Below are positions 60,010-64,000 of a DNA stretch of 64,000 bases, piece by piece. Under the pieces are notes generated by a model, which had not been told where the DNA came from, made no database searches, and was given only the letters and a program-made list of their open reading frames with translations. Every line of letters starts with the position of its first letter. The first letter of the stretch is position 1. This DNA comes from Intoshia linei (Eukaryota; Orthonectida; Rhopaluridae): the NCBI GenBank assembly GCA_001642005.1, contig LWCA01000003.1:62001-126000 (forward strand), written 5' to 3'. The position numbers were made by a program, and so were the translations under genes.

Positions 60010-60010
60010 N

Positions 60011-60598
60011 TATCTTCTTTCTCTTAAAAATGAAATCATTCACTACTTCCCAACTCTTAATGATACAGATGTATTTAATTCCCTTATAAGAGATCCATTT
60101 ATATTTGATTTTGAACAGTTATTAGTGAAGGAATTAGTATTCCAAGAAGAATTCATAGAATTAATTAATTATGGCTCTATCAAAATAACATTTCCTAAAA
60201 GTACGATAACTGAATTTTGGATAGCTATAGCACAATCATATCCAAACCTTTTTAAAATGATTCTCAAAATAGTTATGCCGTTTTCAACAATTATATGAAT
60301 GTGAAAAGGCATTTTCAACACTCATACAAATAAAAACAAAATCTAAAAACAGACTATATGTCAGTGATGATTTGAGATGTGCTTTATCCAAAAAAGAACC
60401 AAGAATAGTTGAATTGTCATAAATCAAACAGAAACATTTTTCACATTAGTTTAGTAAAATTTAATTTGAATTAATAATGTTTGTAGGAGCTACGGCTCTG
60501 AATATATCAATAAATTTAATTTTTTTTGGACATGTTTTACTTGGGGGTCCCGAGCAAAATTAAAATTAAAAATGGACCAAAAATTTGAGAACCTCTGG
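60011..60598 (+). pseudogene. broken hAT transposase C-terminus with 3' terminal repeat
   Basis: This encodes the C-terminal dimerisation region of a ZBED/hAT-type transposase: 'ITEFWIAIAQSYPNLFK', 'VMPFST', then in another frame 'CEKAFSTLIQIKTKSKNRL' and 'DDLRCALSKKEPRI'. A frameshift and stop near 60290 separate the two halves, and the N-terminal and catalytic parts are absent. The 3' end reads 'gagaacctctg' at 60598, a hAT-type terminus. It shows that autonomous hAT elements, the likely source of enzyme for the short elements in this window, once existed here. Confidence 0.85.
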
Positions 60599-61655
60599 TT
60601 TAGAGTTTTAGTCATTTTAATATATCAGTCATTATGAAGAATTTTTTTTAATTTTAAATTAATTCATATCTATCATTCCAAAATCCATTTTTACCTACCC
60701 TTAAAAAAAATTTATTTTTATTTACCCTTATGACTGAAACTCCAAACGGACGGTAACATATATAAATTATATTTAATAGTAAATCTCAAAATTTTCATCT
60801 AAATATTGTCAATGTAAAAATTCAACTCTAATTCTTAAAAGTAAATATAAAGTGTTATTAAAATTACTTAAACTTGTATATAAAATAAAGTCGCATTTCT
60901 TTGCGGTGCACCTGAACTCTACTTATGGCGTACAGGATAAGAATCACTGGGATAGCATATTGGTCAGGTTTTTAGAATAAGAGCAATATAACATTTTTAA
61001 AAAATAATATACAAAATAGTAAAATATAATCATTTCTTAATTTAATAAGGCAGATTTTATTTAAAAAAAGGTAAATTCGGTTTTTTACCCTGAAGCCGTC
61101 AATTTATTAAAATGCACAAAAACATCACTCTCGGAAAACTGTATTAGAAATTTGAATTTTTTAATTAATTTATAAGACATTGTTTATTAAAAAAAGAGGA
61201 TAATTCGCTGATGCGTCGGCAAGATCGATTTTTTCCAAATAACTATGGAAAAAAAAGATATTTCCCTTATGCATTTGTAAGACCTTGTTTTTTAAAAAAA
61301 CATTGGAAATTGTTTCATTGTTCGTACAGGAACAAACTTTTCTCGATTATAAGCAGACCCCTGAAATACAAATTTTCAGTGACATTTTTAACTAAATAAA
61401 ATTTATAAATTTATACTAATTAGAAAAAACTTTTAGTGTATTTTTTATATTTTTTAAGGTCTACTTGTTTTTGATTATAAGCATTTTTCCTTCTACTGTC
61501 GAATATAAGAAGACGTCTTATAATCGAGAAAAGACAGTAGGCTTAAAATGTCTTAGTAGTAGAATTTACACTTTCAAATCATATTTAAATAAAATTCATT
61601 TACTGTAATAATATATATAATTTACATGTTAATAATAATTGTAATATATACTATA

Positions 61656-62170
61656 CTAGGTTGACTATAATGTACTACGTACAAACAGCACCTGGCTCTG
61701 CCGAGGACATATTTTTATTATACCAAAAAAATAAATTCACGTTGAAAATCTAACTTAAAAATCCAACTATTCACTATTATCAATGTTTTAAAGGAGTGGT
61801 TCCCCAATTTGTTTCATGTGGAACATCATATTACATTACTTATTACTTTAAAGTGAATTATTTCATCTTAATTTTTTGTTTGTAAACATTTGCGTGAAGA
61901 TTTTTAAAAACAATTGTTATCCCATTTTTTAATTTATTAGACAGAATGTGTATATAATATTAAAAATAAAGAAAAAAACAGTCCAATCCTAAAAATTGTC
62001 ATAAATAGCATAAATTCCAGAAAAAATAAAATTAAGAAACCTATTTTGTCATTTTCAATGTGATGACATATATTCAGTATCAATTTAATAAATAAATCCT
62101 AAAAATTGTCATAAATAGCATAAATTCCAGAAAAAATAAAATTATAAACTATTTTGTTATTTTGAGTGTG
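61656..62170 (+). repeat. hairpin repeat family A, copy 8 (long)
   Basis: It begins 'ctaggttgactataatgtac', 'tacgtacaaacagcacctgg', with both modules present. Its 3' end carries a partial tandem duplication: 'tcctaaaaattgtcataaat' with 'tagcataaattccag' occurs at about 61986 and again at about 62097. Confidence 0.8.
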
Positions 62171-62284
62171 ATGATTCATTGAGACGTCTCATCTTCACCT
62201 TTATGGCCTGTTTGCTTCTGAATGTCACTTTTCTTTTTACCATTTTATGTTAAATTTGAAAAAATTATAAGTAAAAAAAACGTA

Positions 62285-62400
62285 AATAAAGTAAGTAGTT
62301 GAAATGTGAACTTTATAAAATTCTAAGACTGGTAGTTATTTTATTAAAGTGGAACATACACACACAAAAATCGCGTAGCATATTATATAAGTTAAGATTT
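62285..62400 (-). repeat. dispersed repeat family C, inverted copy
   Basis: It is the reverse complement of the 14.5-kb and 51.5-kb copies: 'gttgaaatgtgaactttata', 'ttctaagact', 'acacacacaa', 'atattatataagtt'. Confidence 0.6.
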
Positions 62401-62429
62401 TACTATATAGTTTTTTTCATTTCATTTAA

Positions 62430-62600
62430 ATTGTAAAAAAAAATCTTAAAAAAATCCCCTTAAAAGTTTAGTAAAAAAAATATTAAAAATTCCCTTTAAA
62501 GGTTTAGCAAAAAAAATCTTAAAGAACGTCCTTGGAAGTTTAGTTAATAAAAAAAATCTTAAAAAACGCCCTTGAAGTTTTATTAAAAAAAATAATGTAT
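62430..62600 (+). repeat. imperfect tandem array, unit about 40 bp
   Basis: About four units share the pattern 'aaaaatcttaaaaaa' followed by 'ccctt', then 'aagttta' and then 't.aaaaaaaa'. It has no coding potential. Confidence 0.6.
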
Positions 62601-63242
62601 ATAAAATAGTTTTAAGAAAATCTTTTACAGAAGCGACGATTTACAATTAAAACTCTACAAATTAACGTATAATTAAAAGATACACCTTGCTAATTTTTCA
62701 AATGCCATTTTTTTGATGCTAAAATTTTAAAAATCAATATTTTGATTTATTACACGACTACATTTTATTATTTTACATTATTATATCATTTAGGAAAAAT
62801 TATATTTTATACGTTACTGTGAATGCGATGCAAAAACAATAAATAAATTACTTATTTTTTAGTACAAATTTCGCAATTACCCATGAAAAATATCATTACC
62901 CACAGGATGGGAATCACTGTCCTATACTAAACATTATTTTCTAATCTAATATAATAACAAGGACTCAATTTCTGTAAATAACATTTACGATAAAACTCCA
63001 TCTCGAAAAACTATATTAGAAATTGATGTTTTTAAATCTGTACGCCTTTTACTTTGTTAAATAAATGGTTATAATCAGACAGACATACACTTTTAGCTGA
63101 ATTACTTTATATGTAACTTACATATAAGTACATAATGTAAATAAGGATAACGGATTAGAGTGTAATGATTAGACCATTTCTTCCGAATTTGGAAACGAAA
63201 AGTTGAAAAAAATATTTTATGAAAACTAACGTATACATTTAG

Positions 63243-63561
63243 GAAAGAATGTGGCTTTGAAATTGACATTTGGAGTTTAGGAATTTTACTTGTTGAATTG
63301 GTACAAAACGTTCCACCCTATTCCAAAAAATCTTATGATGAATGCTATGATCTTATCATATCTAATGAACCGATACCTGTAAATGAACACCTGTTTTCAC
63401 TAAACCTTTTAAATTTAATTTATCAATGTCTCCGCAAAGAAGCTAGCGACCGGATCCACATTTGTGAAATACAAAACCACGCATATTTAAAATCATCAAA
63501 TTTCGATCAATACACCAATTTTATGCTACAATTCAATCATACCATAAATATAAAAAAATGA
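63243..63561 (+). CDS. protein kinase C-lobe exon, MAP2K/STE-like, N-terminal exons not found
   Basis: An exon after a 'catttag' acceptor encodes kinase subdomains IX-XI: 'EIDIWSLGILLVELVQNVPPY' type sequence (family D-x-W-S-x-G), then 'LLNLIYQCLRKEASDRIHI' with the subdomain XI Arg, and 'IQNHAYLKSS'. The spacing resembles MAP2K kinases, where a CL..nP..R....l..H.f segment ends the domain. The stop at 63559-63561 gives a natural C-terminus. Upstream exons for the N-lobe, HRD and DFG motifs are not visible in the repeat-rich 5 kb before it. They may be far upstream, unrecognised, or missing, in which case this is a fragment. Confidence 0.6.
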
Positions 63562-63722
63562 ACATTTTATCTTCTATTCTCTTATATACTTTAAACTAAA
63601 TTTTAAGTCAATAAAATTTAAAAGTCAATATGCAGGTTTTGAATGTTAAAGTAAATATATATTACAGATGTGTTAAAATTTAATTCTTTATTTTCAGTTT
63701 CATTTGTATAACATATCAAACC

Positions 63723-64000
63723 ATGTGTTTTCAATATTTTATCAATTTGATCAACAGTTTTTTCGATAAATTCAAATCAAAGAAAAAGCGTAAATTTCAA
63801 TTTAAAATTTTTTTATTGGATTTTAGCTGACATTGAGGAAAAGGAAATAAAGGAATATGTCACTATTATCAAAAACATTGATAAAAGTACTTTTTTTATT
63901 ACTATTAATTACAATATACATTTCGAAACAGCTGACCTTTCAAAATTAGTAAACAGTTGTATCTGCAATATGATCTTTTGGTCTGTTCAAATTAATAGTC
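63723..64000 (+). CDS. 5' part of an unidentified gene, cut by the window end
   Basis: Exon 1 (63723-63789) has ATG, then 'CFQYFINLINSFFDKF', then a basic 'KSKKKR'. A 37-nt intron (63790-63826) leads to exon 2, which stays open to the window end ('DIEEKEIKEYVTIIKNI', 'LSKLVNSC'). The frame is consistent across the join. I do not recognise the family. Confidence 0.4.

Larger units (their letters stand above)
58230..63242. other. repeat field with no host gene recognised
   Basis: The region holds three copies of repeat family A, a broken hAT transposase, a family C copy and a short-unit tandem array. Two of the window's four ambiguous bases are here (59272, 60010). Open frames such as 61211-61399 have no homology or splice support. 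Confidence 0.6.

Noticed and set aside
61211-61399. Basic 62-codon plus-strand frame
   Set aside because: Lies in a low-complexity repeat field, with no homology or splice support.
62430-62600. Regularly spaced repeats resembling a CRISPR array
   Set aside because: Units are imperfect and contiguous with no unique spacers, in a eukaryotic context.
53282-63561. A single FES/FER-like gene joining the F-BAR exons to the downstream kinase exon
   Set aside because: The kinase exon has STE-type rather than tyrosine-kinase features, no SH2 domain is visible, and the F-BAR frame ends before 58.3 kb.

Overview
This is nuclear DNA from an animal, read mainly from gene content and splicing. The window is very AT-rich by eye. 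It carries multi-exon genes for eIF3d, IscU, acetyl-CoA carboxylase, ZIP11, SCYL1, Eyes absent, FAM177, a RhoGAP protein and the axonemal protein RSPH10B. RSPH10B implies motile cilia, and EYA together with FAM177 points to Metazoa. Most introns are only about 31-45 nt, with GTAAT/GTATT-like donors and TTTAG-like acceptors; the few long introns are filled with small DNA transposons. A reduced or miniaturised ciliated animal (for example an orthonectid or dicyemid) would fit, but that placement is inference.

Layout. 0-6 kb: repeats and three unrecognised plus-strand genes. 6.2-8.2 kb: ISCU, flanked and interrupted by hAT-like elements. 9.3-9.6 kb: a small minus-strand membrane protein. 9.6-12 kb: repeats. 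12.0-14.2 kb: eIF3D with 15 exons, followed 130 bp later by RSPH10B (14.3-20.8 kb). RSPH10B runs tail to tail with a RhoGAP gene (20.9-22.4 kb, minus), followed by ZIP11 (22.6-26.2 kb, minus). ZIP11 is divergent from SCYL1 (26.8-32.2 kb, plus), which converges on EYA (32.5-34.5 kb, minus). 36.3-37.7 kb: an unknown acidic protein. 38.0-46.7 kb: a complete eukaryotic acetyl-CoA carboxylase (minus, 20 exons, about 2,480 aa), divergent from FAM177 (47.1-47.7 kb). 48.7-49.7 kb: an unknown gene. 51.8-52.6 kb: a small membrane protein (minus). 53.3-58.2 kb: a probable F-BAR gene. 58-63 kb: a repeat field with a broken hAT transposase. 63.2-64 kb: a protein-kinase C-lobe and the start of another gene.

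Exon coordinates come from frame-consistent GT-AG joins checked against remembered family conservation; no transcript or database was consulted. For the recognised genes every join listed keeps frame.

Main points of interest: an Eyes-absent protein that has lost the catalytic acids of both phosphatase motifs; a candidate 14-nt intron in RSPH10B; a repeat family that carries a hairpin in most of its copies; many short hAT-like elements with near-perfect 8-bp target-site duplications, one nested in another; and an acetyl-CoA carboxylase whose middle 4.5 kb is intronless while both ends are densely split.
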